From JAHQVI01 sp964407075 (GTDB taxonomy: Bacteria; Pseudomonadota; Alphaproteobacteria; Rhizobiales; Rhodomicrobiaceae): 24,256 nt of DNA. Positions 6,558 through 15,765 of the stretch are shown in pieces; the first letter of the stretch is position 1, and every line of letters begins with the position of its first letter. Location: the NCBI GenBank assembly GCA_964407075.1, contig CAYOUE010000030.1:1-24256 (forward strand). Reading direction: 5' to 3'. The notes under the pieces are model-generated. The model saw only the letters and a program-made list of their open reading frames with translations. It was not told where the DNA came from and did no database searches. The position numbers and the translations under genes were made by a program.

Positions 6558-8405
6558 TCAGGCGTTCTGCCGTCCGGGATCGGCTAGATCCTCGATCAGA
6601 AGCTCGATTTTCTCCCGTCCGCCCCAATTGTCGCGCTGGAGCCGTCCGGCTATGTGGACCGGGCGTCCGTCATCCTTCTGCAGCGCGTCTCCCAAAGGCG
6701 TCCCCAACGCGCGGAAGGCAATTGCGCCGATGCTCGCGCCGCCGCCTGATCTGAGCGTGCAGCGCAGATGCGCCTCTCCCATCTGCTTGACGAAGCCGAT
6801 CCTGTGCGCGGGAAAGACGAAACGCGGCGCGGGATTGCCTGCGCCATAAGGCCCCGCCTTCTCGATGAGATCGACGAGTTCGGATGTCGCGGCTTCCGGG
6901 GTCAGCGCCCCGTCGATGAAAAGCGTCGCGGCGTCGCGCGCCGCGGAAACCTGGTTCGACAGTCTTTCCGCGAGGAACGCCTCGAAGTCGGCGAGTTTGT
7001 GACGGGCAAGCGTGACGCCCGCTGCCATCGCATGTCCGCCACCCTTGACGGCGTGCCCTGCAGCCAGAGCGGCGCGGACGGCCTGACCGATGTCCGCGCC
7101 TGCAATGGAGCGGGCGGAACCGGTGCCCTCCCCTTCCGCGGCGCTCCAGGCGATGGCGAGGGCCGGACGGCGGAAGCGGTCCATAAGTCTGCTGGCGACC
7201 AGTCCGACGAGGCCCTTGTGCCACTCATCCGAGCCAACGACGATGACCGGCAGGCCGGGATCGCTTTCAAGCCGCGCCTCCGCCATTGCAAAAGCCTCTT
7301 CGCAGCAGCGCTGTTCCATCTCCTGCCGCTCGCGGTTGAGCTGGGTGAGCGTCGCCGCGATCCGGGCGGACTCGGCTTCATCGTCATTGGAGAGCAGGCG
7401 CGCGCCGAGCGCAGCGTCGCCGATACGCCCTCCGGCGTTGATGCGGGGGCCGAGGATAAAGCCGAGATGATAGGGCGTCGGCGCCGATTTCAGCCCCGCG
7501 GCGTCTGCGAGTGCGCGCAGTCCGGCGTTTTCGCGGCGGCGCATTACCTTCAGCCCCTGCGCTACAAAAGCGCGGTTCACGCCTGTGAGCGGCACGACAT
7601 CGCAGATCGTTGCCAGCGCGACAAGGTCGATGAGCCGCATCAGATCGGGTTCGGGCCGGCCGCTGCGATAATGACCTGCTTCCCGCAACTGACGGGCAAC
7701 GGCAATCAGAAAGAGAAAGACGACGCCTGCGGCGCACAGATGCCCTTGCCCGGAGAGATCGTCCTGCCGATTGGGATTTATGACGGCGGCGGCCGGCGGC
7801 AGCAGCTCTTCCATCTGGTGGTGGTCGATGACGATCACGTCCGTTTTCAGCCTTTCGGCCGCGGCGAGCGGGCCATGGCTCGTCCCGCCGCAATCGACGG
7901 TGACGATAAGCTGTGCGCCGTCCGCGATCAGCTTCTCGATCGCGGCTTCGTTCGGGCCGTAGCCTTCGAAAATCCGGTCGGGAATGTAGATTGCGGGCGA
8001 AAGGCCATGAGCACGGAGATAACGGCGCACAAGTGCGGCGGAGCACGCGCCATCCACGTCGTAATCTCCGAACACGGCGATATTCTCGCCCTTCTGAACG
8101 GCTTCGGCGAAGCGCGCCGCGCCCTTGTCCATATCCTGAAGCAACGACGGATCCGGCAGCATCGCCTTCAGCGTCGGGGCCATGAGATCGGCGACGTTGT
8201 CAGGCGTCGCGCCGCGTGCTGCCAGTATGCGGCCGAGCAGATCGGGGAGCTGCTGCTGCTGGCTGATAGCGGCTGCAAGGCGCGCCTGCGCCGGCGTCAG
8301 ACGCTCGCGCCAGACCTGTTCTCTCACCGAGCGGTCAACGCCCAGAAATGCGGCGCCTTCCTCATCCACGCCGCCCTCCTGAAGCTTCAACGCAGCATTC
8401 TTCAT
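6558..8405 (-). CDS. recJ: Single-stranded-DNA-specific exonuclease RecJ
   Basis: 5'-3' ssDNA exonuclease of the RecF repair pathway and of mismatch and base-excision repair; 615 residues, normal for alphaproteobacteria. The DHH phosphoesterase core shows VFGDYDVDGACSAAL (residues about 111-125), the metal-binding DCGG near 171 and VIDHHQ with the DHH triad at 194-196. The DHHA1 part contains KGGGHAMAAGVTL, and the C-terminal OB-like region ends in LIEDLADPGRQNA. The ATG at 8405 follows AGGGGGG and is preferred over an upstream in-frame codon at 8459. It lies downstream of glpX in a gene order common in Hyphomicrobiales, with tRNA-Glu 74 bp after its stop. Confidence 0.96.
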   Translation of the reverse strand: MKNAALKLQEGGVDEEGAAFLGVDRSVREQVWRERLTPAQARLAAAISQQQQLPDLLGRILAARGATPDNVADLMAPTLKAMLPDPSLLQDMDKGAARFAEAVQKGENIAVFGDYDVDGACSAALVRRYLRAHGLSPAIYIPDRIFEGYGPNEAAIEKLIADGAQLIVTVDCGGTSHGPLAAAERLKTDVIVIDHHQMEELLPPAAAVINPNRQDDLSGQGHLCAAGVVFLFLIAVARQLREAGHYRSGRPEPDLMRLIDLVALATICDVVPLTGVNRAFVAQGLKVMRRRENAGLRALADAAGLKSAPTPYHLGFILGPRINAGGRIGDAALGARLLSNDDEAESARIAATLTQLNRERQEMEQRCCEEAFAMAEARLESDPGLPVIVVGSDEWHKGLVGLVASRLMDRFRRPALAIAWSAAEGEGTGSARSIAGADIGQAVRAALAAGHAVKGGGHAMAAGVTLARHKLADFEAFLAERLSNQVSAARDAATLFIDGALTPEAATSELVDLIEKAGPYGAGNPAPRFVFPAHRIGFVKQMGEAHLRCTLRSGGGASIGAIAFRALGTPLGDALQKDDGRPVHIAGRLQRDNWGGREKIELLIEDLADPGRQNA

Positions 8406-8515
8406 TCCGCCCCCCTGACCGTTGCGCACCGAACCTAACGCGATTCGGGAAGCGGGCACGCCAGATCAGGGCCGGTTTTCCGCGTCTGATTTGAGAGCGC
8501 GCTCCTCCGGCGGGA

Positions 8516-9528
8516 TCAGCCCGGCTTCCGCTCCGCGCTATGCCGCGTCCTGAGCCAACGCACGGTCTTGGTCGCGGCGCGCATGATGACGGTATGAGTC
8601 TCCACCCAGTCGCCGCCGAACTTCACCCCGCTCAGCATGGAGCCGTCCGTCACGCCGGTTGCGGCGAAAATCACATCGCCGCCCGCCATGTCCGTGAGCG
8701 AATATTTGCGGTTCAGATCGGTGATGCCCATGACTTCGGCGCGCTTGCGTTCGTCCTCGCTGAGAGGCGTGAGTCGGCCCTGCATCTGGCCGCCGATGCA
8801 TCGGAGCGCGGAAGCTGCGAGCACGCCTTCCGGCGCGCCGCCGATGCCCATATAGATGTCGATGCCGGTCTCGGCCGCCTCCACAGTATGGATGATGCCG
8901 GCGATGTCGCCGTCGAGTATGAGCCGGATCGCGGCTCCGGCGCGGCGGACTTCCTCGATCAGCTTGGCGTGGCGCGGGCGGTCGAGGATGCAGACCGTCA
9001 AATCGGAAAGCGGAACGCCTTTGGCTTTGGCGAGACGGGTCAGATTTTCGGTAGGACTGAGATCAAGGTCGATCATGCCGTCCGGATAGCCAGGACCGAC
9101 GGCGATCTTGTCCATGTAGATGTCGGGCGCGTTCAGGAGCGTTCCGCCCTCGGCTATGCCGACGACGGCGAGCGAGTTGTGCATCGCCTTGGCGCACAGT
9201 GTCGTGGCTTCGAGCGGATCCACCGCAATGTCCGTCGCCGGGCCATCTCCCTTGCCCACCTCCTCGCCGATGAACAGCATCGGCGCGTCGTCGCGTTCGC
9301 CTTCACCGATCACGACGCGCCCGCGAATCGGCAGCTTGTTGAGTTCTCGGCGCATGGCGTCCACCGCGGCGCGATCCGCGCCTTTTTCGTCGCCTCGTCC
9401 CCTGAAGCGGGCCGCCGCAATGGCCGCGGCTTCGGTAACGCGCGCAAGTTCAAGCGCGAGATTCCGTGTAGGTGTTGCACNNNNNNNNNNGTACGGTGGA
9501 GCGTGGTCGTTGCGTGGTCTTCGCTCAT
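8516..9528 (-). CDS. glpX: Class II fructose-1,6-bisphosphatase GlpX, interrupted by an assembly gap
   Basis: Hydrolyses fructose-1,6-bisphosphate in gluconeogenesis (class II enzymes also often act on sedoheptulose-1,7-bisphosphate). Motifs: VIGEGERDDAPML, the metal-site DPLEATTL, CILDRPRHAKLI and IYMGIGGAPEGVLA. The expected N-terminal block (TRNLALELARVTEAAA..) is readable in frame from about 9472 down to the internal Met codons. A start with ribosome site GGAAGG and peptide MSEDHATTTLHR lies on the far side of the N run, at 9528. The two parts are out of frame with exactly 10 Ns, so the real gap length must leave remainder 2 when divided by 3. The motif usually written DPxEGT has Ala in place of Gly here. 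The product would be about 335 residues, as expected. Confidence 0.92.
9481..9490. other. Assembly gap (10 Ns)
   Basis: Ten undetermined bases inside the 5' end of glpX. Translation on the two sides does not join in one frame at this length, so the Ns are a placeholder and not a measured size. Confidence 0.99.
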
Positions 9529-9637
9529 TGTCGGCCTTCCTGTTCCTTCGATCTCGTTAAAAAGGCTTGAATGACGCCATCGATCTTGAAGTTGCGTTCC
9601 AATAGTGTCGCGGAACGGCGCCGCATCCTCATGACGC

Positions 9638-10960
9638 TCAAAGCTGTTCGATACGAATCATCTGCGGCTTGCTCGCGACATGCCCATCAGCCTCGATCGC
9701 TTCGAGCGCGCGACGGATTGCGGCTTCGGTGGTCTCATGGGTGATGATAACGACACGCGCAGGCTGTTCGACCGCACCCTCGTTTCGGCCAGCCGGCGTG
9801 CGGCGGGCTGCGCGCTTCTGTACAATGCTCTCCAGCGAGATCTTTTCCGACGCCATGCGCTGGGCGATCGCTGCGAAAGCTCCGGGCCGGTCATAGACGG
9901 ACAGACGGATGTAGTAGCCGCCTTCATGGGCGCGCATTCTCGCCCGCACGTTCGGGGAAAGCCCCTCCGCGGGACGGCCGAAGACGGGCAGGATGCAGCC
10001 ACGCGCGATATCGGCGATGTCGCTCACGACGGACGACGCGGTCGGATAGGCGCCCGCGCCCGGGCCGACCAGCATGATATCGCCCGCGAAATCCCCATGC
10101 ACGGCCACACAGTTGAGCACTCCGTCGACCTGGGCGATCGCGCTGGCGCTCGGCACCATTGCCGGGTGCACGCGCTGCTCGATGCCGGTTTCCGTCCGCA
10201 GTGCGACGCCGAGCAGCTTGATCTTGTAGCCGAGTTCCTCAGCCGCCTCGATGTCGTCCGGGGTGATCGAGCGGATGCCTTCGAGATAGATGTTCTCGAA
10301 CGCGGTTTCCGCGCCGAAGGCAAGGCTCGTCAGCAGCGCGAGCTTGTGGGCGGTGTCGTGACCGTCGACGTCGAAGGCCGGGTCCTCTTCAGCGAAACCG
10401 GCGCGCTGGGCGTCGGCGAGCGCGTCGGCGAAGGTTTGGCCCTCGTCCTTCATGCGGGTGAGAATGTAATTGCAGGTGCCGTTGAGGATACCGAAAATGC
10501 GGGCGACGCGGTTTCCGGAGATGCTCTCGCGCAGTGTCTTGACAATCGGGATGGCTCCGGCCACAGCGGCTTCGAAATTCAGCGCTACGCCATTGGCCTC
10601 GGCCAGCCGCGCGAGCGCTGCGCCATGTTTGGCGAGGAGGGCCTTGTTCGCGGTCACGACATGCTTGCCCGCGCCGAGCGCTGCTTCAACGGCCTGTCTG
10701 GCCGGGCCTTCGTCGCCGCCGATCAACTCGACGAAAACGTCGATCGCCTCGCTTCGGGCAAGCTCGACAGGATCGCCGAACCATTCATAGGCCGACAGGT
10801 CGATCCCGCGATCCTTGTTTCTGTCCCTGGCGCAGACGCCGCTCACGGCGACGCCGCGCCCGCAATAGCCCTGCAGCAATTCGCCATTGCGCGCCAGCAT
10901 CGCCAGCACGCCGCAGCCGACCGTGCCCAGGCCCGCCAAGCCAATTCTCAACTTATCCAT
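9638..10960 (-). CDS. hom: Homoserine dehydrogenase
   Basis: NAD(P)-dependent reduction of aspartate semialdehyde to homoserine, the branch point to threonine and methionine; 440 residues. The Rossmann motif is GLAGLGTVG (residues 7-15). Substrate and cofactor regions show ELIGGDEGPAR, TANKALLAKHG (104-113), AVAGAIPIVKTLRES, GILNGTCNYIL and EEDPAFDVDGHDTAHKLALL. A C-terminal ACT domain (YYIRLSVYDRPGAFAAIAQRMASE..) predicts allosteric inhibition by threonine. It is monofunctional (no aspartokinase part). It follows the aminotransferase by 76 bp and precedes glpX by 109 bp on the same strand. Confidence 0.97.
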   Translation of the reverse strand: MDKLRIGLAGLGTVGCGVLAMLARNGELLQGYCGRGVAVSGVCARDRNKDRGIDLSAYEWFGDPVELARSEAIDVFVELIGGDEGPARQAVEAALGAGKHVVTANKALLAKHGAALARLAEANGVALNFEAAVAGAIPIVKTLRESISGNRVARIFGILNGTCNYILTRMKDEGQTFADALADAQRAGFAEEDPAFDVDGHDTAHKLALLTSLAFGAETAFENIYLEGIRSITPDDIEAAEELGYKIKLLGVALRTETGIEQRVHPAMVPSASAIAQVDGVLNCVAVHGDFAGDIMLVGPGAGAYPTASSVVSDIADIARGCILPVFGRPAEGLSPNVRARMRAHEGGYYIRLSVYDRPGAFAAIAQRMASEKISLESIVQKRAARRTPAGRNEGAVEQPARVVIITHETTEAAIRRALEAIEADGHVASKPQMIRIEQL

Positions 10961-11036
10961 TCACCGTCCCAACGGCCGTTCCCATTGCTATCCGGAGCCG
11001 GGCAAACCGCCGGAGCGCATCACTACGCCGCTATAT

Positions 11037-12272
11037 CTAGCCGTTCCGCCCGGATGCCAACGGTATGACGTTATGCATGTTCGTCGCTGCCTCGGACAGG
11101 AATTTTTTCACATTTCGCGCAGCCTGACGGGTGCGCTGCTCGTTTTCCACCAGCGCCAGACGTACGAAACCTTCGCCATATTCGCCGAAGCCGACGCCAG
11201 GGGATACAGCAACGCCGGCCTTTTCAAGCAGCAGTTTGGAGAATTCAAGCGATCCGAGCTCCCGCATCGGCTCCGGCAGCGGCGCCCAGGCGAACATGGT
11301 CGCCGGAGGGGCGGGAATGTCCCATCCGGCCCGGCTCATGGACTCGATCAGGCAGTCGCGCCGGCTTTTGTAGATCTGCCGGGTTTCCTCCACGCAGGCC
11401 TGATCGCCGTTCAATGCGGCGGCCGCGGCGACCTGAATGGGCGTGAAAGCTCCGTAGTCCAGATAGGATTTCACCCTGGCCAGCGCGGCGATAAGGCGCT
11501 CGTTGCCGACCGCGAAGCCCATACGCCAGCCGGGCATCGAATAGGTCTTCGAGAGCGAAGTGAACTCGACGGCAACGTCCATCGCGCCCTTCACCTGCAG
11601 GATCGACGGCGGCGGCGCGGCGTCGAAATAGATTTCTGCATAGGCCAGATCGGACAGGATGATGAGATTATGCCGGCGCGCGAAATCGACGACTTCCCTG
11701 TAGAAGTCGAGATCCGCAACGAGCGCGGTCGGATTGGACGGATAGCTCAGGACCAGCGCCAATGGTCTCGGGATCGAATGCCGCACGGCGCGGTCGAGCG
11801 CGGCCAGGAATGCCTCGTCCGGCGTTGCGGGCATCGACCGGATCGAGGCGCCGGAGATGATGAAGCCGAATTCGTGGATCGGATAGGTTGGGCTGGGCGA
11901 AAGGATGACGTCTCCGGGCGCGGTAATCGCCTGCGCCATGTTGGCGAAACCCTCCTTGGAGCCGAGCGTGGCGACGATCTGAGTGTCAGGGTCCAGCTTG
12001 ACGCCGAAGCGGCGCTCGTAATAGGCGGCTTGCGCCCGCCGCAGGCCGGGAATGCCCTTCGAGGCCGAGTAACGGTGCGTACGCGGACGGGCTACGGTTT
12101 CGACCAGCTTTTCGACGATGTGCGGCGGCGTCGGCAGATCGGGGTTGCCCATGCCGAAATCGATGATGTCCTCGCCGCGGGCGCGCGCCTGGGCCTTGAG
12201 ACGGTTGACCTGTTCGAAGACGTAGGGCGGCAGGCGCTTGACACGATGAAAATCTTGATCGGAACTTGACAC
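11037..12272 (-). CDS. Class I/II PLP-dependent aminotransferase (AlaC / LL-DAP-aminotransferase-like)
   Basis: Fold-type I aminotransferase of 411 residues. Visible motifs are FGMGNPDLPTPPH (substrate-binding loop), YSASKGIPGLR, SPTYPIHEFGF, SYPSNPTA (PLP-binding Asn), SDLAYAEIYFD (Asp/Tyr contacts) and SLSKTYSMPGWRMGF with the Schiff-base Lys. Rhizobial relatives are often annotated as LL-diaminopimelate aminotransferase, but the sequence resembles AlaC-type glutamate-pyruvate transaminases equally well; substrate is unresolved. The GTG start (MSSSDQDFH) is preceded by GGAG at a slightly long spacing. Its position directly upstream of hom suggests a role in aspartate-family or alanine metabolism. 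Confidence 0.9.
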   Translation of the reverse strand: MSSSDQDFHRVKRLPPYVFEQVNRLKAQARARGEDIIDFGMGNPDLPTPPHIVEKLVETVARPRTHRYSASKGIPGLRRAQAAYYERRFGVKLDPDTQIVATLGSKEGFANMAQAITAPGDVILSPSPTYPIHEFGFIISGASIRSMPATPDEAFLAALDRAVRHSIPRPLALVLSYPSNPTALVADLDFYREVVDFARRHNLIILSDLAYAEIYFDAAPPPSILQVKGAMDVAVEFTSLSKTYSMPGWRMGFAVGNERLIAALARVKSYLDYGAFTPIQVAAAAALNGDQACVEETRQIYKSRRDCLIESMSRAGWDIPAPPATMFAWAPLPEPMRELGSLEFSKLLLEKAGVAVSPGVGFGEYGEGFVRLALVENEQRTRQAARNVKKFLSEAATNMHNVIPLASGRNG

Positions 12273-12404
12273 CGGTTCTCACTCCAGAGCGTTGCAGACG
12301 ATGTGCCATCCCGTCTCCGGACAATCCGATCCTTGAGCGGGGCGGCGGCAGATGGTTTCCTCGCGGGCGTCGTGCTCGCCCGCACCAGCCGCCCGCATCC
12401 GGCG

Positions 12405-12617
12405 CTATTCGCGCTCGGCTATTTCCCTGGCGGCTTCGGCGCCATGCGCCTTCTGTTCCTCGGAGAGGTCGCGGATAGCCTGCTGCTGTTCCTCGGGCGT
12501 CAGAGCTTCCGTGCCGATACCGGTCAGGTTCGACAGCCGCGGATACATATCCTGCGCGCAACCCGAAATGCTGGCGATGCAGAAAAGCGCCAGTATGAAC
12601 TTGAATGGGAAAGTCAT
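12405..12617 (-). CDS. Small lipoprotein of unknown function
   Basis: Seventy residues. The signal sequence MTFPFKFILALFCIASISGC ends in a lipobox with the lipidated Cys at residue 20. The mature part is only about 50 residues, charged and helical (LTPEEQQQAIRDLSEEQKAH). Ala-Gln follows the Cys, with no Asp at +2, which favours outer-membrane sorting. The ATG is preceded by GAGAGGA. It lies 132 bp upstream of the aminotransferase and is divergent from phaC. Similar short lipoproteins are common in Hyphomicrobiales; no function is known to me. Confidence 0.8.
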   Translation of the reverse strand: MTFPFKFILALFCIASISGCAQDMYPRLSNLTGIGTEALTPEEQQQAIRDLSEEQKAHGAEAAREIAERE

Positions 12618-12914
12618 GAATCCTCTCAGAAGCGATCCGGAATTCCGAAGCCGCTCCCCCCATTAAGCAAAACGATTCGTTTGAATTTTGACCATGATTT
12701 ACCATCTCCGCCGTGAAACGCAAATAAAACAGCGAAGCTTGCGTCGGGTTTCGGCTGGCGGCCGACAGGCGTTGAAGGCGCGCCGCTTTTCGTGGACAAT
12801 CGAGAGCGTTGCGCCGGAAACGCCTTCGGCGCGGCATTATCGGGCTTGCAAAACCGTGCGTAACGCGCAACTCCGCTGGAGCAGAACGCCATGCACACTC
12901 AAGGGAGCGGGAAG
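12618..12914. other. Intergenic region between divergent lipoprotein and phaC
   Basis: About 300 bp with no supported gene. It must hold the promoters of both divergent genes, but I see no -35/-10 pair I would defend. An alternative phaC start codon lies at 12891 within it. Confidence 0.5.
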
Positions 12915-14735
12915 ATGCCGGAGAAGGACGACGACAAGGGCGGCGCGCCCGACATCCCTTATGCGATGAAGGATCCCGAACAGTTCGCCCAGAACATGGT
13001 CAAGCTCATGAATGTCGGCAGCCAGGCTTTGTCGCGCTGGCTCGACGACAGGCGCGCCGACAATCCGCAGAAGATCGTCAGCGAATGGGGTGAGGCCGGG
13101 CAGATCATCGGCTCGGTGATGGCGTCCTGGGCGAACGATCCGGAAAAATTCGCCGAACGCCAGACGAAGCTGGCGGAGAACATGATCGACTTATGGGGCC
13201 GCACGAACCGCCGCCTGCTTGGCGAGAAGGTCGAGCCTCTTGTTCAGCCCGCTCCGGGGGACAACCGCTTCCGCGACCCGGAATGGTCCGAGAACCCGTT
13301 TTTCGATTTCTTCAAGCAGGCCTATCTTCTCGGGACGAACTGGGCCGAGGATCTGATCGACAACGCCGAAGGCGTGGACGAGTCCGTTCGCCGCCGCGCC
13401 CAGCTATATCTGACACAGATCACCAGCGCGCTGTCGCCGTCAAATTTTCCGCTTACCAATCCGGAAGTTCTGCGCGCCACAATGTCCAGCAATGCGGAAA
13501 ATCTCGTCGAGGGCATGTCGCAACTCGTCAAGGATCTCGAAGCCTCGGGGGAGTTGCTCAGAATCCGCCAGACGGATTTCAGCGCCTTTTCGGTTGGCAA
13601 GAATCTCGCCGTGACGCCCGGCAAGGTTATGTTCCGCAACGAGGTCGCGGAACTGATCCAGTACACTCCGGCCACTGAGGAGGTTTATTCCGTTCCGCTG
13701 CTGATCGTTCCTCCCTGGATCAACAAATATTACATTCTCGATCTCGTACCGAAGAAATCCTTCATCCGCTGGCTGGTGCAGCAGGGCTTCACGGTTTTTG
13801 TCGTATCCTGGGTCAATCCCGACCGGAGGCTCTCCCACAAGAGTTTCGAAGACTACATGCGGGAAGGCATTCTCGAAACCCTCGGCGAGGTTCTCAAGCT
13901 GACCGGGCAGCCGAAGGCGAACCTCATGGGTTATTGCGTCGGCGGAACGCTGCTCGGAGCCACGCTCGCCTATGCGGCCCAGACCGGCGACGACCGGATC
14001 AACACCGCATCATTTCTGGCCGCGCAGCTCGATTTCAGCCAGGCTGGCGATCTGCTCGCCTTCATCGACGACGAGCAACTGGCCATGCTCGAAGAACTGA
14101 TGGCGGAACAAGGCTATCTCGACGGCGCGCGGATGTCCGCGGTTTTCAATATGCTCAGGCCGAAAGATCTGGTCTGGCCCTATGTCGTCAACAACTACCT
14201 GCTTGGCAAACAGCCCTTCCCCTTCGACCTTCTGTACTGGAATTCCGATACAACCCGCATGTCGCCCGCAAACCACAGCTTCTACCTGCGCGAGTTCTAT
14301 CAGGCCAACCGGCTTGCCAAGGGCGAATTGGAGTTCGGCGGGGTCAGGCTCGACCTCTCCAGGGTGAAGCTGCCGGTCTATGAACTTGCGACGCGGGAGG
14401 ATCACATTGCGCCCGCGAAATCGGTGTTTCTCGGGGCGCGTCTCCTGGGCGGACCGGTACGTTATGTTCTGGCCGGTTCCGGCCATATCGCCGGCGTGGT
14501 CAATCCGCCCGAGTCGGGCAAATACATGCACTGGGTGGCGGAGCACGCCGACCTCAAGAATTATCAGTCACTGGATGACTGGATCTCCGCCGCCAAGGAA
14601 ATGCCGGGATCCTGGTGGCCGGACTACGCCCGTTGGCTCGCCTCATATTCGGGCGAACAGATCGAGGCGCGGCAGCCCGGCGGCGCTGGCGTGGCGCCCC
14701 TGTGCGACGCTCCTGGAACCTATGTGAAAGGCTGA
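12915..14735 (+). CDS. phaC: Class I poly(3-hydroxyalkanoate) synthase PhaC
   Basis: Polymerises (R)-3-hydroxyacyl-CoA into PHA granules in the cytoplasm; 606 residues from the chosen start, normal for class I enzymes. The alpha/beta-hydrolase core has the PHA-synthase lipase box GYCVGG with nucleophile Cys341. The catalytic Asp496 is in REDHIAP and His524 in GSGHIAGVVNPP. The N-terminal domain has the family pattern (DPEQFAQNMVKLM.. and WSENPFFDFFKQAYLL). I chose the ATG at 12915 because GGGAG sits seven bases upstream; an ATG at 12891 (GGAG nine bases upstream) adds eight residues. It is monocistronic and convergent with the following hydrolase-fold gene, and no phasin or phaAB gene lies nearby. 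Confidence 0.97.
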   Translation: MPEKDDDKGGAPDIPYAMKDPEQFAQNMVKLMNVGSQALSRWLDDRRADNPQKIVSEWGEAGQIIGSVMASWANDPEKFAERQTKLAENMIDLWGRTNRRLLGEKVEPLVQPAPGDNRFRDPEWSENPFFDFFKQAYLLGTNWAEDLIDNAEGVDESVRRRAQLYLTQITSALSPSNFPLTNPEVLRATMSSNAENLVEGMSQLVKDLEASGELLRIRQTDFSAFSVGKNLAVTPGKVMFRNEVAELIQYTPATEEVYSVPLLIVPPWINKYYILDLVPKKSFIRWLVQQGFTVFVVSWVNPDRRLSHKSFEDYMREGILETLGEVLKLTGQPKANLMGYCVGGTLLGATLAYAAQTGDDRINTASFLAAQLDFSQAGDLLAFIDDEQLAMLEELMAEQGYLDGARMSAVFNMLRPKDLVWPYVVNNYLLGKQPFPFDLLYWNSDTTRMSPANHSFYLREFYQANRLAKGELEFGGVRLDLSRVKLPVYELATREDHIAPAKSVFLGARLLGGPVRYVLAGSGHIAGVVNPPESGKYMHWVAEHADLKNYQSLDDWISAAKEMPGSWWPDYARWLASYSGEQIEARQPGGAGVAPLCDAPGTYVKG

Positions 14736-14760
14736 CCTTGCAGCCCCTTGTCCAGCCTGA

Positions 14761-15702
14761 TTATTGGCCGGACACGAACCGGCTGACGCGATCGGCCAAC
14801 TCATCCGCGGCGAGATCGCGGAAGAAATTGTCGGCGCCGGGAATGACGTCCAACGAAATTTTCTCCGCTGCGGGAATGCCTTCGATGGCTGGCACGATTT
14901 CTCTCGACAGCGGGTCGAGATCGCCGACAGCAACCAGGATCGGCATCCCTATATGCGGCAGAAGGCTCGGCGTATAGAGATTGGGGTTGGCGCCGTAATA
15001 GTTCACGAAGGCCGCAGCCGTGACCTTCGCGGAATTGCAGACCAGAAAAGGCGCGCCGTTCAGGAGCGCCGTGGCATGGTTCTGGTCGACCAGCCTTTGC
15101 GCCTCCGCGAGGATCGGATCGAGTGTCTGGCCGAAACGGCTGGCGTAACGGTCCTGCAGGACTCCCGGCGTATCGGCGATGGGCGCGATCAGGACAAGCC
15201 TTTTCACGGTCGCATCCGGCTCTTTGGCCGCGTAGATGGCCACCTGGTTGCCCCCGCGCTCGTGACCGGCGAGCGTGATATCGGACGCGCCCTGCTCCTT
15301 GAGCCAGCGCACCCATCCGGCGATCTCGACGGCTGCGTCCTCGTTGCGGTGATCCTGCTCCAGGGAACAGTCGAACAGCCCGCGGCGCTCGTTCAGCCCA
15401 AGGCTGAGCGTGACCGAAAGCGAATTGTGTCCGCGCTCACGCAACAGTTCCTGCAGCGCTGAGAGAATCTCCATGCGGTTGTGAGCAAGCGTTTCGTGGA
15501 GAAGCAATATGGCGCCGTCGGACTTTAGCGACTTGCCGGGCGCAAGCTCCAGATTCCCAAGCACGGTCAGGCCCTGGACTTCAATCGAAACTTCTTCCGC
15601 GATTGCGGGGCCGGACAAGGCGGCGGCGCACAGAAGGGCGCACAGTGCCCGGGTCCATTGCCGCAGCAGGCTCGCTTTCCGGTCATGCATAATCAGCCGC
15701 AC
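14761..15702 (-). CDS. Secreted alpha/beta-hydrolase-fold protein, probable pseudoenzyme
   Basis: 313 residues with a signal peptide (ALCALLCAAALSGPAIA, cleavage near residue 35), so periplasmic or secreted. The alpha/beta-hydrolase layout is clear: LLLHETLAHNRMEI (about 66-79), a nucleophile-elbow position LAGHERGGNQVA (144-155), VLIAPIAD and a late GADNFFRDLAADE. In relatives that I remember, the elbow reads GHSRGGNQ and the last block HFFRD. Here the nucleophile position is Glu148 and the expected catalytic His is Asn292, both clear from the bases. Hydrolase activity by the usual triad is therefore doubtful. The GTG at 15702 follows AAGGAAGAG; an ATG four codons later is an alternative. 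It is convergent with phaC, but nothing links the functions. Confidence 0.85.
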   Translation of the reverse strand: MRLIMHDRKASLLRQWTRALCALLCAAALSGPAIAEEVSIEVQGLTVLGNLELAPGKSLKSDGAILLLHETLAHNRMEILSALQELLRERGHNSLSVTLSLGLNERRGLFDCSLEQDHRNEDAAVEIAGWVRWLKEQGASDITLAGHERGGNQVAIYAAKEPDATVKRLVLIAPIADTPGVLQDRYASRFGQTLDPILAEAQRLVDQNHATALLNGAPFLVCNSAKVTAAAFVNYYGANPNLYTPSLLPHIGMPILVAVGDLDPLSREIVPAIEGIPAAEKISLDVIPGADNFFRDLAADELADRVSRFVSGQ

Positions 15703-15765
15703 CTCTTCCTTTCGTTGAATTACCGGGCCGGACGATAACCCCGCAATATGACATCCTGAGGCTGC

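Noticed and set aside
6768..8438. 556-codon plus-strand ORF opposite recJ
   Set aside because: Antisense shadow; RecJ motifs are on the minus strand and the plus translation shows no domain.
9680..11068. 462-codon plus-strand ORF opposite hom
   Set aside because: Antisense shadow of homoserine dehydrogenase with Arg/Ala-rich composition and no domain.
14730..14745. GGCTG/CAGCC hairpin after phaC as a terminator
   Set aside because: Only five base pairs and no T-run; too weak to call.
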